Source of the DNA: Zoogloea sp.
Lineage (GTDB): Bacteria; Pseudomonadota; Gammaproteobacteria; Burkholderiales; Rhodocyclaceae
Assembly: GCF_017302315.1 (NCBI RefSeq)
Contig: NZ_JAFLDT010000001.1
Span: 124,001 to 188,000 of the forward strand
Direction: 5' to 3'
Length of the DNA: 64,000 nt
A model generated the notes under the pieces. The model saw only the letters and a program-made list of their open reading frames with translations, was not told where the DNA came from and searched no databases. Positions 43,488-53,499 of this stretch are shown piece after piece. The position numbers and the translations under genes were made by a program. Each line of letters opens with the position of its first letter. Position 1 is the stretch's first letter.

Positions 43488-46475
43488 TCAGGAGAGGCGG
43501 GCAAGGATGACTCGAGCCTCATCTTTCTGGCGACCCGAACCTTCGCGCAAGACCTCCTCGACCAACTCGCGGGCACCATCCTTGTCACCCATTTCTTCAT
43601 AGGCGCGCGCCAACTCCAGTTTTGTAGCAACCTCCTGCTGCAGATCAAGATCAAGCGGCGGCTCGGTCGGCGGGCCGGCATCCGGCATCTCCTGCGGCAT
43701 TGAAGCCGAAGCCTTCAGATCAAGGTCGATGTTTGCCAGATCCGCCACCTGTGTAAAGGCAGTCGACGGAGCCGGACTGGCAGTGGATTTCTCGTCAAGC
43801 TCGAAGTCAAAATCAAGCAAGCTGCTGTCAAAACTGGTCTTCTCGAGATCAACAGTGGCCGCATCAACAGGCATCCTGAGGGCGTCATCAGCGAGCGTCG
43901 CTGTGAGATCAACGTCGACCGTCGCATCGGGACCAGGAGCGGCTTGCCTTTCGCCAAACTCGGAACTTATCTCGAAATCCAGATCGCTGGGATCAGGAAG
44001 ACTGAAATCTTCGGCAAGCCGCTGCGGTCGGGTGGAGGTTTCCTCGAAACTCCGAGCCATTGCATCACCCGCAACCAGCGTCGCTCCAGCCCCTGGTGAC
44101 ACTGCGGAGGTCGTGTCGATGTCAAGCCCAAGATCAAAATCAAGCCCGCTGCTCAAGGTACCGCCTACAGGTGACGCCGTGACGGTAGAGGCATGGACGT
44201 CCGAATTCAGATCGAGATCGAAGTCGAGAACCGAAGTGTCCGGAATACCCGTTGAAAGCCCCTGCACCGGTGCCGGAGAGACCGCCCGCTCAATATCCTC
44301 AAGACTTGCATACTGATTAAGCTCGCCAGGCAAGGCCCAGGTGTCTTTCAGCTGCGACGGAGATTCCAGCGGATCGTCGGACACCGCAGCAGTTGCCATG
44401 AAATCTGCCGTCGGACTGGGAGCAGACTCCCTGGCAGCCGGGCGCGCCTGCCCTGCCTGGACAAAACCGGTCTCTCCCGCTGCGACAGCCGCCGCACCAC
44501 TCATTGCAGCAGATCTTGCCACGGGGGCGACCTGAGCAACAGATCCGACTGCGGGGATTCGATACAGCGGGCTCTCGGGATCAAACTTTCTGCCAAGGGA
44601 GGCTGCCTTCTCCCAGTCGGGACCATTGCCACCGGTCAGCGAATACAACTCGGTGGCTGTCGTCTCAAACTGCTTGAGATTCTTCCTTTGAGCATAGATC
44701 TCCAGCAACTTGAGATGCACCCCGGTGCGCCCCGGATCGGTTTTCAGTGCATCAAGCAAAATTTCCTCGGCCTGGGCATCACGCCCATAGGCCATATACA
44801 CATCGGCCTCGGCCACCGGATCCACACCCTCATCCGTATCAATGGACGAAAGGCCTGACTGGCTGAAGTCAGTCTGAATTTGACTGGTGCTGCCGGTATC
44901 GACGCTCTGACCGCCCGCGCTACCGAATACCGAATTGGATCCGTCACCAAACTCCGAAAGCGCAGGAGTCGTTGTCGGTGCCCCGCCCGCGGAACGGCGC
45001 TGATAGACCTTATAGCCACCCCAGCCAAGCAAGAGGGCCAGAATCCCGCCGCCACCCAACAGCAGGGACATGTCTTCCGGTGCGCTGGCCTGAACCGAAG
45101 GAGCCTTTGGCGGCTCCGGTGCAGGTTTGGGCTCGGCAACGACTTGCGGCGCGGGCTTGACCTCGGGTACAGGCTCCTGAGGCTTGGGCGCTTCCTGAGC
45201 CACCGCAGGCGCTGGCGTCTGAACCTGCGGCGCCGGCTCGGCGACCGGAGGCGCAGTGACAGGCGCATCAACTCGGGCCGGCTCCGGCTGTGCCTGTGCC
45301 ATACCCTGGCTCTTGAGCTCAACCAGACGCTGAAGCTCCTTGATGCTCTTCTCGAGCTCCGCCAGACGAGTATTCGCCTCTCGCAAGGCCTTGTCGCGGG
45401 AGACAAGATCTTCTTCCAGCGCCTGTAAGCGGGCGACCGACTTCTCATTGCCAGCTGTCGAACCGGCCTTCAACCCCTCTTCGCTCTTGGAGACCTTTAG
45501 CTGGTCAGCTACACCGGCGGCGGCCGGAGCCCGGTCCTCGACCTTCGCGCCAATCCGCCCACTGCTGCCTTGCTGGGCGGGCGCCTCCTTAGCAGGCATG
45601 CCCGCGGCCTGCTCGGCAAGCTTCTGACGGTAGCGGCCAAAATCCGACGAATGGGCGACAACCTGCGGCCTGGGCGCCCCCCCTGCGAGCTGCCTGGCAC
45701 TCTCGGCATCGGGGATACGGAGAATCTTGCCTGCCTGAAGACGATTCATGTTGTCCGCATCAAAGGCCGAACGATTGCCCTGAAACAGGGCAAGGAGCAT
45801 CTGCTCCATCGATACACCTTCAGGGCGATTTTCGGCAGCAATGCGATTCAGCGTATCACCGGGCTGCACCATATACGTACGCCCTGCTCCGCCAGATGCC
45901 GCGGGAGCACGGGCGACCCTCGCCACGGTCGGTCGCTTGGCAGATGCAGCAAAACCACTGCTTGAAACCCCTGGGCGCATTTCCGGAGAGGCAACAGGTG
46001 GTGCAGCCACCCGACTCGAACCCAGATCGGGCGGATCAAGCAGGAAAGTGTATTCGCGGATCAGCCGGCCAGCAGACCAGTTGAGTTCAACAAGCATGTC
46101 CACGAAGGGTTCGTTGATCGGACGCTCACTGGTGACCCGCACCACCGCCCCCCCACCTCTGCGCTCAATGGACATGCGCAAGCCACTGACCGATGGTACG
46201 AAATCGATACCTGCCTGCCTGAATGCTTCAGCAGAGGCGAGTCGCGCGGTCATGTTTTGAAGTTCTTCAGGCGTGGCGGAAATATCCACTTCCGCACGAA
46301 GAGGCTGTCCGAGTCCGCTGAGAACGGTGATGCGTCCGAGACCGGCAGCATTGGCGCCGAAAGACAGGGCGCTGATGGATGCTGCAATCAGGGTGCGTTT
46401 GAGCCGGCTTTTCACGAGGTTCTTGGGCACGAAGGCTTGTCGTCGAAATCGAGTTGCTGATGAACATAACATCAT
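43488..46475 (-). CDS. fimV: FimV/TspA-like polar hub protein
   Basis: Large inner-membrane protein organising the cell pole and type IV pili/twitching. The 995-residue product has a signal region with RLKRTLIAASISALSFGANA, the FimV N-terminal domain (GLGRITVLSGLGQPLRAEVD to REYTFLLDPPD), a LysM peptidoglycan-binding domain at about 200-256 (YMVQPGDTLNRIA), a coiled coil at about 350-400, a Pro-rich stretch, one TM helix at about 490-510, then a long acidic cytoplasmic region with a TPR-like block and the conserved C-terminal FimV repeat (ELARAYEEMGDKDGARELVEEV). No good ribosome site precedes 46475; GTG codons at 46430 or 46415 could be the real start. Confidence 0.9.
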   Translation of the reverse strand: MMLCSSATRFRRQAFVPKNLVKSRLKRTLIAASISALSFGANAAGLGRITVLSGLGQPLRAEVDISATPEELQNMTARLASAEAFRQAGIDFVPSVSGLRMSIERRGGGAVVRVTSERPINEPFVDMLVELNWSAGRLIREYTFLLDPPDLGSSRVAAPPVASPEMRPGVSSSGFAASAKRPTVARVARAPAASGGAGRTYMVQPGDTLNRIAAENRPEGVSMEQMLLALFQGNRSAFDADNMNRLQAGKILRIPDAESARQLAGGAPRPQVVAHSSDFGRYRQKLAEQAAGMPAKEAPAQQGSSGRIGAKVEDRAPAAAGVADQLKVSKSEEGLKAGSTAGNEKSVARLQALEEDLVSRDKALREANTRLAELEKSIKELQRLVELKSQGMAQAQPEPARVDAPVTAPPVAEPAPQVQTPAPAVAQEAPKPQEPVPEVKPAPQVVAEPKPAPEPPKAPSVQASAPEDMSLLLGGGGILALLLGWGGYKVYQRRSAGGAPTTTPALSEFGDGSNSVFGSAGGQSVDTGSTSQIQTDFSQSGLSSIDTDEGVDPVAEADVYMAYGRDAQAEEILLDALKTDPGRTGVHLKLLEIYAQRKNLKQFETTATELYSLTGGNGPDWEKAASLGRKFDPESPLYRIPAVGSVAQVAPVARSAAMSGAAAVAAGETGFVQAGQARPAARESAPSPTADFMATAAVSDDPLESPSQLKDTWALPGELNQYASLEDIERAVSPAPVQGLSTGIPDTSVLDFDLDLNSDVHASTVTASPVGGTLSSGLDFDLGLDIDTTSAVSPGAGATLVAGDAMARSFEETSTRPQRLAEDFSLPDPSDLDFEISSEFGERQAAPGPDATVDVDLTATLADDALRMPVDAATVDLEKTSFDSSLLDFDFELDEKSTASPAPSTAFTQVADLANIDLDLKASASMPQEMPDAGPPTEPPLDLDLQQEVATKLELARAYEEMGDKDGARELVEEVLREGSGRQKDEARVILARLS

Positions 46476-46483
46476 GGGTTTGG

Positions 46484-46518
46484 TGAGGCAAGTTCAAGCC
46501 ATGTTTGAACTTGCCTCA
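46484..46518. repeat. Perfect 14-bp inverted repeat immediately upstream of fimV
   Basis: TGAGGCAAGTTCAA (46484-46497) and TTGAACTTGCCTCA (46505-46518) are exact reverse complements around a seven-base centre. It starts eight bases from the first candidate fimV start codon and lies downstream of the asd terminator, so it could be an operator at the fimV promoter or a leader hairpin. There is no U-run on the fimV side. Confidence 0.75.
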
Positions 46519-46534
46519 CACCTGCGACCCACGG

Positions 46535-46560
46535 AAAAAAGGCGGCCAAGGCCGCCTTTT
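46535..46560 (-). terminator. Intrinsic terminator after asd
   Basis: GGCGGCC (46541-46547) and GGCCGCC (46550-46556) form a 7-bp stem with a two-base loop; on the minus strand it is followed by TTTTTT, and on the plus strand by TTTT. It begins five bases after the asd stop and separates leuCDB-asd from fimV. Confidence 0.82.
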
Positions 46561-46564
46561 CGAC

Positions 46565-47689
46565 TCAGTCCTCCAGGAGGACGCGCAACATGCGGCGCAG
46601 AGGCTCCGCAGCCCCCCACAGCAACTGGTCACCCACAGTGAAGGCGGACAGGTATTCACCGCCCATGGCCAGCTTGCGCAGGCGACCAACCGGAACGGTC
46701 AGGGTGCCGGTGACGGCCGTCGGGGTCAGCTCACGCATGGTGATATCGCGCTGATTGGGCACGACCTTGACCCAGTCGTTGGCAGTGGCAAGCAGGCCTT
46801 CAATTTCATCGATCGGGATGTCCTTGCGCAGCTTCAGGGTCAGCGCCTGGCTGTGGCAACGCATCGCACCGATACGCACACACAGACCATCAATGGGCAC
46901 CGCCGGCGAACCGAAGCCTTCACCACGACCCAGAATCTTGTTGGTTTCAACACCGCCCTTCCACTCTTCCTTGGACTGGCCGTTGCCCAGATCCTTGTCG
47001 ATCCAGGGGATCAGGGAGCCAGCCAGGGGCACGCCAAAGTTGGAGGCCGGGAAGGCATCGTCACGCATCGTGCCGGCAACTTCGCGGTCGATGTCGAGAA
47101 TCGCCGAAGCGGGGTCGTCCAGCAGTTCCTTGACGGAGCGGTTCAACTCGCCCATCTGGGACAAGAGCTCGCGCATGTTCTGGGCACCGGCCCCGGAAGC
47201 AGCCTGGTAGGTCATGGAGGTTGCCCATTCGACCAGATCGCGCTGAAACAGGCCACCGAGCGCCATCAGCATAAGGGACACGGTACAGTTGCCGCCAATC
47301 CAGTCACGGCCGCCCTTGGCCAGGGAATCCTTGATGACATTGAGGTTGACCGGATCAAGGATGATCACAGCCTTCGGGTCCATCCGCAGGGCGGACGCAG
47401 CGTCGATCCAGTGACCATTCCACCCGGCAGCGCGCAGCTTGGGGTACACCTCGTTGGTGTAGTCACCGCCCTGACAGGTGATGACAATGTCCATCGACTT
47501 GAGCGCCTCGACGTCCTTGGCATCCTTCAGGGCAGGGGCTTCCTTGCCGAAATTGGGCGCCTTACCCCCCGGGTTGGAGGTGGTGAAGAACACCGGCTCG
47601 ATCAGTGCAAAGTCGTTCTCTTCGCGCATGCGCTGCATCAGCACGGAACCAACCATGCCACGCCAGCCAACCAGACCTACTCTTTTCAT
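46565..47689 (-). CDS. asd: Aspartate-semialdehyde dehydrogenase
   Basis: Reduces aspartyl phosphate to the semialdehyde, branch point to lysine, threonine and methionine. The 374-residue product has the Rossmann motif [18 protein letters not shown], the catalytic Cys in [25 protein letters not shown], and the late His in [16 protein letters not shown]. This is the proteobacterial long form (E. coli 367). It lies 40 bases after leuB on the same strand and is closed by a terminator. Confidence 0.97.
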   Translation of the reverse strand: MKRVGLVGWRGMVGSVLMQRMREENDFALIEPVFFTTSNPGGKAPNFGKEAPALKDAKDVEALKSMDIVITCQGGDYTNEVYPKLRAAGWNGHWIDAASALRMDPKAVIILDPVNLNVIKDSLAKGGRDWIGGNCTVSLMLMALGGLFQRDLVEWATSMTYQAASGAGAQNMRELLSQMGELNRSVKELLDDPASAILDIDREVAGTMRDDAFPASNFGVPLAGSLIPWIDKDLGNGQSKEEWKGGVETNKILGRGEGFGSPAVPIDGLCVRIGAMRCHSQALTLKLRKDIPIDEIEGLLATANDWVKVVPNQRDITMRELTPTAVTGTLTVPVGRLRKLAMGGEYLSAFTVGDQLLWGAAEPLRRMLRVLLED

Positions 47690-47729
47690 TTTGATCCCCG
47701 ATCAGACTTGATATGTTTTTATTGAGTGC

Positions 47730-48791
47730 TTACAGCGCAGCGATGACTGCGTCGCCCATTTCCCTGGTGCCAACACGACGGGTGCCGGCTTCGTAGATGT
47801 CGCCGGTCCGGTAGCCCGCAGCCAGCACCTTCTTCACCGCATTCTCGATGCGCACGGCAGGCGCCTCGAGACTGAAGGTATAGCGCAGCATCATCGCAGC
47901 CGACAGGATGGTGGCGAGCGGATTGGCCAGGCCCTTGCCGGCGATGTCCGGCGCGGAACCATGGCTGGGCTCATAGAGGCCCTTGTTGTTGGCGTCGAGG
48001 GACGCGGACGGCAGCATGCCGATGGAGCCGGTGAGCATGGAGGCTTCATCGGAGAGGATGTCACCGAACATGTTTCCGGTCACCATCACGTCAAACTGCT
48101 TGGGCGCACGCACCAGCTGCATGGCGGCGTTATCCACCAGCATGTGGGACAACTCCACATCCGGATAGTCGGCCGACAGTTCGATCATCACGTCACGCCA
48201 AAGCTGGGTGCATTCGAGAACGTTCATCTTGTCCACCGAGCAGAGCTTCTTGCCACGCTTGCGGGCAGCCTCGAAGGCAACCTTGCCGATGCGACGGATT
48301 TCGGACTCGGCGTACACCATGGTGTTGAAACCGACGCGCTCTCCGCCCTCCTCGCGAATGCCGCGGGGCTGGCCAAAGTAGATGTCACCGGTCAGCTCGC
48401 GGACGATCAGGATGTCCAAACCCGCGACGATCTCCGGCTTCAAGGTGGAGGCATTGGCCAGCTCCGGGTAGAGGATGGCCGGGCGCAGGTTGGCAAACAG
48501 GCTGAGTTCCTTGCGGATCGCCAGCAAGCCACGCTCGGGACGCTGCTCACGGGGCAGGTTGTCCCACTGGGGGCCACCGACGGCGCCGAGCAGGATTGCA
48601 TCTGCAGCCTTGGCCAGCTTGCTGGTGGCCTCCGGATAGGGGGTGCCCGTGGCATCCACGGCACAGCCACCGATCAGAGCCGTCTCAGCTTCAAAGCTGA
48701 AACCGTCGCCGCGCAGGGCATCGAGCACGCGCAGGGCCTGTTCCATGATTTCAGGGCCGATGCCGTCTCCGGGCAGAACACAGATCTTCAT
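47730..48791 (-). CDS. leuB: 3-isopropylmalate dehydrogenase
   Basis: Oxidative decarboxylation step of leucine synthesis. The 353-residue product begins [16 protein letters not shown] and has [21 protein letters not shown]-type [24 protein letters not shown], and the metal/NAD signature [26 protein letters not shown] in parts. ATG at 48791 matches the family start; the open frame upstream to 48839 is not conserved. 52 bases after leuD. Confidence 0.97.
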   Translation of the reverse strand: MKICVLPGDGIGPEIMEQALRVLDALRGDGFSFEAETALIGGCAVDATGTPYPEATSKLAKAADAILLGAVGGPQWDNLPREQRPERGLLAIRKELSLFANLRPAILYPELANASTLKPEIVAGLDILIVRELTGDIYFGQPRGIREEGGERVGFNTMVYAESEIRRIGKVAFEAARKRGKKLCSVDKMNVLECTQLWRDVMIELSADYPDVELSHMLVDNAAMQLVRAPKQFDVMVTGNMFGDILSDEASMLTGSIGMLPSASLDANNKGLYEPSHGSAPDIAGKGLANPLATILSAAMMLRYTFSLEAPAVRIENAVKKVLAAGYRTGDIYEAGTRRVGTREMGDAVIAAL

Positions 48792-48843
48792 TTTGTCTTT
48801 CTGTTTTTGGTTGTATGACGCCGACCCGAGGGACGGCACTCAA

Positions 48844-49482
48844 TCAGGCAAACAGCCACGGCTGCTCGATGCGACGGCGAGCCTCAAACTCGCGGATCCT
48901 GTCTGCATGGCGCAGGGTCAGACCGATGTCGTCCCAGCCATTGAGCAGGCATTCACGGCGGAACGGATCCACACTGAAAGGAATGACCTTGCCGTCGGGA
49001 CGGGTGACGGTCTGGGTCTCCAGATCCACGTTCAGCCGGTAGCCGCTTGCGCCAAGGCACTGAGCGAACAGGGCATCGACTTCGGCGGCATCGAGTTTGA
49101 TGGGCAGCAGACCGTTCTTGAAGCAGTTGTTGAAGAAGATGTCGGCAAAGCTCGGCCCGATGATGACGCGAAAGCCAAAGTCCTCAAGGGCCCAGGGCGC
49201 GTGCTCGCGGGAGCTGCCACAACCGAAGTTGTCCCGGGTGAGCAGGATCTGGGCGCCCTGATAACGTGCCTGATTGAGCACGAAATCGGGATTCCTGGGA
49301 CGACCCGAGTTGTCCTGGCCCGGCTGCCCGACATCCAGATAACGCCACTCGTCGAAAAGGTTGGGGCCGAAGCCGCTACGCTTGATCGACTTGAGGAACT
49401 GCTTGGGGATGATCGCGTCGGTGTCCACGTTGGCACGATCCATCGGCGCCACCAGAGCATCGAGTTTACGGAAGGGATTCAT
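48844..49482 (-). CDS. leuD: 3-isopropylmalate dehydratase small subunit
   Basis: Swivelling domain of the isopropylmalate isomerase that works with LeuC. The 212-residue product has [21 protein letters not shown], the substrate loop [17 protein letters not shown] and [21 protein letters not shown] at 49482 directly abuts the stop of the entericidin-like gene (no spacer), with AAGGTAG acting as the ribosome site inside that gene. Confidence 0.97.
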   Translation of the reverse strand: MNPFRKLDALVAPMDRANVDTDAIIPKQFLKSIKRSGFGPNLFDEWRYLDVGQPGQDNSGRPRNPDFVLNQARYQGAQILLTRDNFGCGSSREHAPWALEDFGFRVIIGPSFADIFFNNCFKNGLLPIKLDAAEVDALFAQCLGASGYRLNVDLETQTVTRPDGKVIPFSVDPFRRECLLNGWDDIGLTLRHADRIREFEARRRIEQPWLFA

Positions 49483-49608
49483 TTACTTGGCTACCTTCTG
49501 GATGGCTTCACCACCCTTTTCAATATCCTTGCCCAGACCTTGGACGGTATTGCACCCCGCCAGGATCAGCAACGCAAACACACCGGCCATGGCCGTCAAT
49601 CTATGCAT
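49483..49608 (-). CDS. Entericidin-family small lipoprotein within the leu operon
   Basis: A 41-codon gene in the gap between leuC and leuD. The peptide starts MHRLTAMAGVFALLILAGC, a short signal peptide with lipobox LAGC (Cys19), followed by NTVQGLGKDIEKGGEAIQKV and a final AK. This matches entericidin A/B: E. coli EcnA has TGCNTARGFGEDIKHLG at the same place. ATG at 49608 follows AAAAGGGGACCC. In E. coli the ecnAB pair is a proposed toxin/antidote locus; here there is one gene only, so that role should not be assumed. Cotranscription with leuC and leuD is near-certain from the spacing. Confidence 0.88.
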   Translation of the reverse strand: MHRLTAMAGVFALLILAGCNTVQGLGKDIEKGGEAIQKVAK

Positions 49609-49625
49609 TTGGGTCCCCTTTTCGC

Positions 49626-51035
49626 TCAGGCCAGCTCACGCACGTCGGCAAAACGGCCAGCGATCGCCGCTGCAGCGGCCATGGCCGGACTGACCAGATG
49701 CGTCCGTCCGCCCGCGCCCTGTCGTCCTTCAAAGTTGCGATTCGAGGTGGACGCACAGCGCTCGCCCGGCTCAAGCCGATCCGCATTCATGGCCAGGCAC
49801 ATGGAGCACCCCGGCTCACGCCACTCGAAGCCTGCGGCGATGAAGATCTTGTCGAGGCCTTCGGCCTCCGCCTGGCGCTTGACCAGACCGGAGCCCGGCA
49901 CGACCAAGGCCAGCTTGACGTTGGCGGCCTTGTGACGCCCGCGGGCCACGAAGGCCGCGGCGCGCAGATCTTCAATGCGCGAGTTGGTACAGGAGCCGAT
50001 GAAGACCTTGTCGATGGTGATCGTATTGATCGGTGTCCGCGGATTGAGGCCCATGTACTGGAGAGCCCGCTCCATGCCTTCGCGCTTGACCGGATCCTTT
50101 TCAAGAGTCGGGTCGGGCACACAGTCATCAATGGCGGCCACCATCTCGGGCGACGTCCCCCAGGTAACCTGGGGCTTGATCACAGCGGCGTCCAGCTCGA
50201 CCACCGCATCAAAAACAGCGCCGTCGTCGGAATGCAGGGTGCGCCAATAGGCAACCGCCCGGTCCCACTGGTCGCCACGGGGTGAGAAGGGACGATCCTT
50301 TAGGTAGGCCACTGTCTGGTCATCCACGGCAACCAGGCCGGCACGGGCACCCGCCTCAATGGCCATGTTACAGATCGTCATCCGCCCTTCCATGGAGAGG
50401 CTGCGTATGGCGCTGCCCCCGAATTCAATGGCGTAGCCCGTGCCGCCGGCCGTGCCGATGCGACCGATGATGGCAAGCACCACGTCCTTTGCCGTGACAC
50501 CGGCACCGAGCTGTCCATCCACTCGGACCAGCATGGTCTTCGATTTCTTCTGCAGCAGACACTGGGTGGCCATCACATGTTCGACTTCGGACGTCCCGAT
50601 GCCGTGGGCCAGACAGGCGAAAGCGCCGTGCGTCGATGTGTGGGAATCGCCGCACACCACGGTCATCCCCGGCAGGGTGGCGCCGTTTTCAGGCCCGATG
50701 ACGTGCACAATGCCCTGCCGCTCATCCTTGAAAGGAAAGTAGGCCAGCGCACCGACTTCACGGATGTTGCTGTCGAGCGTTTCGACCTGCTGGCGGGAAA
50801 CCGGATCCTGGATACCCATTTCCCAGTGATCAGTGGGCGTATTGTGGTCTGCCGTCGCGACGATGGAGTCGACACGCCAAGGCTTGCGGCCGGCCAGCTT
50901 AAGTCCTTCAAAGGCTTGCGGACTGGTGACTTCATGAACGAGATGGCGGTCAATGTAGATCAGCGCGGTGCCGTCATCTTCGACGTGCACCACGTGACTC
51001 GACCACAGTTTTTCGTAAAGCGTTTGCGCTTGCAT
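49626..51035 (-). CDS. leuC: 3-isopropylmalate dehydratase large subunit
   Basis: Aconitase-family 4Fe-4S enzyme isomerising isopropylmalate. The 469-residue product starts [20 protein letters not shown], has [36 protein letters not shown], and the cluster cysteines in [16 protein letters not shown] and [11 protein letters not shown]. First gene of leuC-ecn-leuD-leuB; 34 bases after the M48 peptidase gene on the same strand. No leucine-rich leader peptide is visible in that short spacer. Confidence 0.97.
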   Translation of the reverse strand: MQAQTLYEKLWSSHVVHVEDDGTALIYIDRHLVHEVTSPQAFEGLKLAGRKPWRVDSIVATADHNTPTDHWEMGIQDPVSRQQVETLDSNIREVGALAYFPFKDERQGIVHVIGPENGATLPGMTVVCGDSHTSTHGAFACLAHGIGTSEVEHVMATQCLLQKKSKTMLVRVDGQLGAGVTAKDVVLAIIGRIGTAGGTGYAIEFGGSAIRSLSMEGRMTICNMAIEAGARAGLVAVDDQTVAYLKDRPFSPRGDQWDRAVAYWRTLHSDDGAVFDAVVELDAAVIKPQVTWGTSPEMVAAIDDCVPDPTLEKDPVKREGMERALQYMGLNPRTPINTITIDKVFIGSCTNSRIEDLRAAAFVARGRHKAANVKLALVVPGSGLVKRQAEAEGLDKIFIAAGFEWREPGCSMCLAMNADRLEPGERCASTSNRNFEGRQGAGGRTHLVSPAMAAAAAIAGRFADVRELA

Positions 51036-51069
51036 GGGCGAAGGACGGGTAAGGGCAGAAAAACTTCAA

Positions 51070-51912
51070 TTATTTCACAGGCTTTGCGTGCTGAGTAGCT
51101 TGCTCGTAGAGCGGCATCACACGGGCTGCGTACTGGGCGAGATCTTTCTGGCGGCTCTGGTTTGACGGATGGGTGGACAGCCACTGGGGCGGCTGACCAC
51201 TATTGGCCTTCGCCATCTTCTGCCACAGCGTGATTGCAGCCCGGGGGTCATAGCCTCCCCGGGCTGCGAGTTCGACGCCGATACGGTCTGCCTCGATCTC
51301 ATGCTCACGGCTGTTGGGCAGCTCGAAAGTCACCTTGGCGACGGATCCGATCAGATCCGTCCCCGCCTGCCCCACCCCGAGCGCCGCGCCCAGCACGCTG
51401 ACCCCGATATTGGTCACCACCGCCTGGGATGCCCGCTCGCGAGCGTGCTCCCTGAGGGCGTGGGCGATCTCGTGCCCCATGATCGCCGCAATCTCGTCGT
51501 CACTCAGATCAAGCTTCTCGATGATGCCGGAGTAGAAGGCGATCTTCCCGCCGGCCATGCACCAGGCGTTTAGCTCGTTCGATGTCAATACATTGACCTC
51601 CCAGCGCCACTGGGGTGCATCCGGCCGGAAGGCCCCTGTTACGGGTATCAGGCGGCTTGCCACGCCACGCACCCGCGCAACCTGCTCCTTGTCCCGGTTC
51701 AGGGCATTCTTTTGCCCCGCCTGCTGGAGGATCTTCTGGTATGTCTGCGAGGACGCTCTTTCCATCTCCCCGGACGACACCATCATCATCTGCCTGCGCT
51801 CGATGCCGACCGCACCCGTATGCGTCGTATTGACGGTCTGGCAGGCACTCACTACTGCTGCCGCCACGATCACCGGGAGCACGTCCTGCAACCAGTCAAA
51901 AGCCGATTTCAT
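51070..51912 (-). CDS. M48-family zinc metallopeptidase, lipoprotein
   Basis: A 280-residue envelope peptidase of the LoiP/YcaL type. The N-terminus has a hydrophobic segment ending in VVSAC, a plausible lipobox (Cys24). The zinc site is IMGHEIAHALREHARE (HExxH, about residues 146-150) with the third ligand Glu in REHEIEADRIGVELAARGGYDP. The family degrades misassembled outer-membrane proteins. ATG at 51912 overlaps the MFS stop as ATGA, so it may be coupled to the transporter gene. Confidence 0.9.
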   Translation of the reverse strand: MKSAFDWLQDVLPVIVAAAVVSACQTVNTTHTGAVGIERRQMMMVSSGEMERASSQTYQKILQQAGQKNALNRDKEQVARVRGVASRLIPVTGAFRPDAPQWRWEVNVLTSNELNAWCMAGGKIAFYSGIIEKLDLSDDEIAAIMGHEIAHALREHARERASQAVVTNIGVSVLGAALGVGQAGTDLIGSVAKVTFELPNSREHEIEADRIGVELAARGGYDPRAAITLWQKMAKANSGQPPQWLSTHPSNQSRQKDLAQYAARVMPLYEQATQHAKPVK

Positions 51913-53093
51913 AGTCCTTTCCGTCCACCCTGAAGATCAGGGGAGCCAAGCTGAGCAGGCCCCCCGTCTTTCCACCACCCGAGCAGCACCATCAAACCCG
52001 CAAAGGCAAACAAGGAGCCCAGCGAATAGGTCCACTCGGGGCCTACCGATTCCCAAGTGTAGCCGCTGACGAGCCCGCCGATCATGCCCCCTGCCCCAAA
52101 CGAAATACTGCCGTAGAGCGCCTGCCCGCGGGCTTGATGTTGAGCACCAAACCAGCGATTCACAGCAGCAACTGCTGCGGCGTGATAGGCGCCGAATGTT
52201 GCACCATGGAGCACTTGGGCAAATACGAGCACGGCAACGGACTCCGCCCCCCAGCCTATCAGCACGAAGCGAAGCACCGCTGCAACAAAGCTGAAGATCA
52301 TCAGGCCACGCAAGGAATACGCTCTCAGTATCTGGGGCATTGCCATAAACACCGCGATCTCCGCAATCACACCCAGTGTCCACATCCACCCGATGAGGGA
52401 CTTGCTGTACCCATGGGCGACCAAATGCAGCGAGTAGAAAACATACAGGGCGCCGTGGGCAGCGGACATGAAGAAGCAGGCCGCCAGCAGCCCCGCCACT
52501 TCGGGTCGACGGAGTATCTCCCCCAGGGCCACCGGCCTTGGCGGCGCGCCTGGACGCCCCGCCTCGGGAATCAGCATGGCGCAGAACGCGATACCGGCCA
52601 GGAGGACCAGCGTAATCCAGAGCAAGGCCCGCACCGGCAGGCCATCCAGTAGGTAGCCAAGGCCCAGGACTGCCAGCACGAAGCCGATCGAACCCCAGAC
52701 CCGGATGTTTCCGTAGCGGCTGGCCTGCCCACCCAGATGGGAGAAGGTCAGCGTCTCGACCAACGGAAGCGCTGCGCTCCAGAAGAACGACAGAAAAGCC
52801 ATGCTGAGGAAGAGGCCGACGTAGGCGTCGGTCACGAGAAAGCCGGCGAAACCTGCCATCGACAATACCGCGGAGAGGCGCACGATGGGCGTACGCACGC
52901 CCAACCGGTCGGCCAGCCAGCCCCACAAGGTGGGGGCAAGCATGCGCATCACGGACATCAGCGACATCAGCAGCGCAATCTGTGCCGCGGAGACGCCTAT
53001 GGACTGAAGATACAGGCCAAAATACGGGGAGAAGGCACCAATGAAGGCGAAGTAGAAGAAGTAGTAGCCGGACAGGCGCCAGTAGGGAATCAT
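51909..53093 (-). CDS. Major facilitator superfamily transporter (HcaT/LacY-like MFS_1)
   Basis: A 394-residue protein with twelve predicted helices, starting MIPYWRLSGYYFFYFAFIGAF. The loop 2-3 motif GWLADRLGVRTP and FMAMPQILRAY-type repeat in the second half fit MFS. The opening YWRLSGYYFFYFAFIGAFSP (and the later RVWGSIGFVLAV) is characteristic of the HcaT/NucP-like group related to nucleoside and phenylpropionate porters. Substrate unknown. ATG at 53093 is preferred to an upstream frame extension that would overlap the terminator at 53121. Confidence 0.85.
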   Translation of the reverse strand: MIPYWRLSGYYFFYFAFIGAFSPYFGLYLQSIGVSAAQIALLMSLMSVMRMLAPTLWGWLADRLGVRTPIVRLSAVLSMAGFAGFLVTDAYVGLFLSMAFLSFFWSAALPLVETLTFSHLGGQASRYGNIRVWGSIGFVLAVLGLGYLLDGLPVRALLWITLVLLAGIAFCAMLIPEAGRPGAPPRPVALGEILRRPEVAGLLAACFFMSAAHGALYVFYSLHLVAHGYSKSLIGWMWTLGVIAEIAVFMAMPQILRAYSLRGLMIFSFVAAVLRFVLIGWGAESVAVLVFAQVLHGATFGAYHAAAVAAVNRWFGAQHQARGQALYGSISFGAGGMIGGLVSGYTWESVGPEWTYSLGSLFAFAGLMVLLGWWKDGGPAQLGSPDLQGGRKGL

Positions 53094-53120
53094 CGGCGCG
53101 ATTCTACCCGGGCCTACCAT

Positions 53121-53146
53121 GAAAAAGAGCGCCCGCAAGCGCTCTT
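53121..53146 (-). terminator. Intrinsic terminator after the DUF465 gene
   Basis: AAGAGCGC (53125-53132) and GCGCTCTT (53139-53146) form an 8-bp stem with a six-base loop; on the minus strand it continues into TTTTT (through 53122). It lies about 25 bases past the DUF465 stop and before the MFS start. Confidence 0.8.
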
Positions 53147-53171
53147 CCCATCGCGATGGGCTGACTGTAAA

Positions 53172-53414
53172 TCAGTTTACGGACGCGCTCTTCAACATTT
53201 CGTAGAGCTCGTCCTTGAGCTTGAGCCGACGCTTCTTGAGGTCTTCCAGCTCGAAGTCAGTGGCCGTCTCGGCATGGACCTCGACACGCACCACATGACG
53301 ATTGACGTCATGGTATTCGTCGAAAAGCCTTGCAAAGTGTCCATTGGACATCTTGAGGGCGTGAATCTGTTCGCGATACTCAGGAAGTTCGTGGTTCAGA
53401 TCGTGTTGCTCCAT
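53172..53414 (-). CDS. YdcH/DUF465 family small coiled-coil protein
   Basis: An 80-residue, mostly helical protein. HFARLFDEYHDVNRHVVRVE and LEDLKKRRLKLKDELYEML match the DUF465 (YdcH) family, whose function is unknown; SlyX is superficially similar. ATG at 53414 follows GGGAGATGACTGC. It stands between aroC and the MFS gene, 85 bases after aroC, and has its own terminator. Confidence 0.9.
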   Translation of the reverse strand: MEQHDLNHELPEYREQIHALKMSNGHFARLFDEYHDVNRHVVRVEVHAETATDFELEDLKKRRLKLKDELYEMLKSASVN

Positions 53415-53499
53415 GCAGTCATCTCCCGTTTTGTCATTGAATTGTTGGATACCGTGATTCGACTGTACGCCGCGGGCGGGCCGGAAAAGTTGACTGCGA

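Noticed and set aside
51036..51069. Leucine-type attenuator before leuC
   Set aside because: The spacer is only 34 bases, too short for a leader peptide and terminator.
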